Assembly: GCF_900113745.1 (NCBI RefSeq)
Contig: NZ_FOQL01000003.1
Span: forward strand, 248,001-312,000
Reading direction: 5' to 3'
Length of the DNA stretch: 64,000 nt
Source: Pseudomonas guineae
GTDB lineage: Bacteria > Pseudomonadota > Gammaproteobacteria > Pseudomonadales > Pseudomonadaceae
Position numbers and translations under genes: made by a program. Under the pieces are notes generated by a model, which worked only from the letters and a program-made list of their open reading frames with translations, did no database searches and was not told where the DNA came from. Positions 62,192-64,000 of the stretch are shown here, piece by piece. Numbering within the stretch: position 1 is the stretch's first letter; every line of letters begins with the position of its first letter.

Positions 62192-64000
62192 CTAAAACCG
62201 TCCCCGCCCCGCTAGTACCTGCGTCGCCCCCTGGGTTTTCTGGCAGTACCAAAACACCCGGCTAACGCCACGGGTAACTGCCACATAAGCCAGACGCAGG
62301 CTTTCATCCTGCATGGCTTGGTCGTAGCTGTTGTTGAAGAACCCCGAGTAGGCATAGAGCGCATTACGCAACGGATGCGGCGCGGGTGCTATGCAGTCAT
62401 CGAGGATGATCGCCACCTCCGCTTGCAGGCCTTTGGCGCGGTGAATGGTGTAGGCCTTGAACGGCAGTTTTTTGTCCAGCTGCGCCGTAATGGCCTGCAA
62501 CGGTTCGTTACGCCGGCTGAGCAGCAGCACGGCGTTGCGCTCAGGGCTATTGCGCTGAGCCGCGTGCGCGCATTGCTCCTGAATCTGTTTGAGCAACTCA
62601 GGCAAACGGGCCTTGCTGTCGAAGCGCTGTATCAAACGTACCCCATGGTCGCCCGGTTGAATGGCCTTGATCGCCTGGCTGATTTTCGCCTGTTTATGTC
62701 GCACACCATCAAGCAGCGCTTCAGCGTCACGGATGATCGGTTCGATTGAGCGGTAATTGTTGGCCAGGGTCAGCACGGCACTGTGCTTGGCTCGGCCTTT
62801 ACCGGGGAAATGCTGATCGAAGTCGATAAACAGCTCCGGCGAGCTGCCGCGCCAGCCATAGATCGACTGCCAGTCATCACCAATCGCCATTAGGCTGACG
62901 CTACTGCCCCGCTCGGCTTGAGCGCGCTGCACCGCCTGCAGCCACTGCACGATTTGTGGCGAGATATCTTGAAACTCGTCGATCAACAGGTGACTGAAGG
63001 GCGCTAGCACCTGCGCAGCAACGCCTTGCGCGCCCGTATTCAAACGCGCCGTGAGTTGTTGAAACGCCGCATTGAAGGTCATCAACCCTTGCTCCTGCAA
63101 GGCGCGTTCGAAGTACGGCCAGAACAGCACCAGCGCCGTGCTAAAGCTGCGCACCTGCTCCGGGCCGCTCAGCGCCTGTGGCTGCAAAGTGGCCAGGTCA
63201 ATGCCAATGCTCTCGATAAAACCAGCCTGAGCATAAAAAGCCTCATATAGCGGCATGGCACTGAACTCACCCTGCAGCTTGAAGGCATCCAGAGGCGCCT
63301 TGGGCTGGCGCTTGGCCTCATCCGACGGTATTGGCATCGGCAGCTGCAAGAGGCTGTGGACCTGCTCACGGAACACTGGCTGCTCGGCATAGCACTGCTG
63401 ATACGCCTGCTTGAGTAAGCGCTGCTGCGCCGGGCGAAGTCGGCCCGCCATCAGCGGGTTATCCAGCTCTCGCTTGGCGGCCTGGCGATCATCTAGCTGC
63501 TCGAACCAACGCGGATTATCGAGCAGGCTCTTGGCCATGCCGCCCATGGCCGAATGGAAGGTACGCACCGTCTGGCTCGCCTGGACGGCATCGAAGGGGT
63601 AGTTGAATAACCCCAGCACCTTGAGCAACTGTTCACGCAGCTCGGCGCAGGAGGCATTGGTGAAGGAAATCACTGTCAACTGTTCAGGCTTGATACCCAA
63701 GTGACAAAGCATAAAGACCACCCGCAACACCAAGGTGGTCGACTTACCCGAGCCGGCCCCGGCGAAGATGCGTGTCAGCGGATGATCGCTCAGGATCATC
63801 GCCCACTGCTCATCCGAGGGTGCGCTGAGTACGCCAGCCGTTACGGTACGGGCCACTTGCTCGCGCATGTTTTGGCTCTGCTTCGCATCGACAGCGAGCA
63901 TGGCCGGTCCGTAAATACCCTGAGCCCTGGCCGAGGTGCTGGCGCGGCGTGGTTTTGCCGCTTGCTTGGCGTTAGCGGTTTTGGGCTTAGCCGTAGCGGG
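62192..64000 (-). CDS. UvrD/Rep-family DNA helicase (5' end outside the window)
   Basis: At least 603 residues of an SF1A helicase: motif I GAGSGKST, motif II LLIDEFQD, motif III AIGDDWQSIYGWRG, motif V TIHRAKGLQAEVAII, motif VI LRLAYVAVTRG. The frame remains open to 64000 with an Ala/Lys/Pro-rich stretch (AKPKTANAKQAAKPRR) before an internal ATG at 63901, so the true start is probably beyond the window. It is shorter than UvrD in the 2A/2B region, so it is a separate helicase. Confidence 0.88.
   Translation of the reverse strand, partial: PATAKPKTANAKQAAKPRRASTSARAQGIYGPAMLAVDAKQSQNMREQVARTVTAGVLSAPSDEQWAMILSDHPLTRIFAGAGSGKSTTLVLRVVFMLCHLGIKPEQLTVISFTNASCAELREQLLKVLGLFNYPFDAVQASQTVRTFHSAMGGMAKSLLDNPRWFEQLDDRQAAKRELDNPLMAGRLRPAQQRLLKQAYQQCYAEQPVFREQVHSLLQLPMPIPSDEAKRQPKAPLDAFKLQGEFSAMPLYEAFYAQAGFIESIGIDLATLQPQALSGPEQVRSFSTALVLFWPYFERALQEQGLMTFNAAFQQLTARLNTGAQGVAAQVLAPFSHLLIDEFQDISPQIVQWLQAVQRAQAERGSSVSLMAIGDDWQSIYGWRGSSPELFIDFDQHFPGKGRAKHSAVLTLANNYRSIEPIIRDAEALLDGVRHKQAKISQAIKAIQPGDHGVRLIQRFDSKARLPELLKQIQEQCAHAAQRNSPERNAVLLLSRRNEPLQAITAQLDKKLPFKAYTIHRAKGLQAEVAIILDDCIAPAPHPLRNALYAYSGFFNNSYDQAMQDESLRLAYVAVTRGVSRVFWYCQKTQGATQVLAGRGRF

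Noticed and set aside
1..64000. CRISPR array or insertion sequence
   Set aside because: No regularly spaced repeat series and no transposase with terminal inverted repeats was found.

Overview
This window reads as a chromosomal segment of a Pseudomonas species. The supporting signs are a Pseudomonas-type PyrF, an EF-P carrying the arginine that EarP rhamnosylates with the earP gene next to it, a CrbS/MxtR-like SSS-fused sensor kinase, and an aroC ... prmB ... isochorismatase-like, Smr and folE gene order as I remember it from other pseudomonads. Genes are dense on both strands. The backbone looks moderately GC-rich, and several intergenic spaces hold dispersed Pseudomonas-type repeats.

Layout. 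1-8000: end of a DUF4404 gene, queF, pyrF, a DUF3291 gene, a DUF1127 gene divergent from a LysR regulator, a TauE/SafE permease divergent from a second LysR, efp-earP, and a membrane-anchored unknown. 8224-17751: a 9.5 kb AT-richer integrative element in the 3' end of a tRNA-Ser(GGA) gene. It is bounded by a 29-bp direct repeat and paired arm-type repeats. It carries a tyrosine integrase, a candidate structured small RNA, a short Cys-rich zinc-binding protein, a compact set of unknown genes ending in a small lipoprotein, a serine recombinase with resolvase-like half sites, and a single phage tail tape-measure protein with no other recognisable virion gene. 18200-21800: a crotonase, a PlsC-type acyltransferase, a corA Mg2+ channel gene broken by one in-frame stop codon, and a glutamine amidotransferase. 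22000-28000: two tiny genes, a FadB-like/thiolase pair for beta-oxidation, and a periplasmic rhodanese plus cytochrome c pair. 28200-32900: the transglutaminase/alpha-E/ATP-grasp operon, a second amidotransferase and an RraB-like gene. 33186-37476: an SDR, alpha/beta-hydrolase and Baeyer-Villiger-type monooxygenase operon divergent from an AraC regulator. 37741-39127: alkA-ogt DNA alkylation repair. 39139-46279: a histidine phosphatase, a PLDc_N-like membrane protein, an acireductone-dioxygenase-like protein with altered metal ligands, an MFS transporter, aroC, a lipase-like hydrolase, an AraC regulator and a GNAT acetyltransferase. 46519-56374: crbS-like kinase, prmB, NhaD-like antiporter, isochorismatase-like protein, Smr protein, folE, DUF3820 and a GST/glutaredoxin-like protein. 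56483-64000: a truncated LysR fragment, tsdB-tsdA thiosulfate dehydrogenase, an unknown, a chemoreceptor, and a UvrD-family helicase running off the end.

The most unusual part is the tRNA-Ser element. It has complete-looking integration machinery and the only virion-type protein it encodes is a tape measure, so a phage satellite that alters or borrows a helper tail is a working hypothesis (a reduced prophage is the main alternative). Backbone observations also worth a check are the corA nonsense codon, the dioxygenase with replaced ligands, two dispersed repeat families (one with a hairpin that covaries between copies), and the tsdBA operon beside a LysR remnant.
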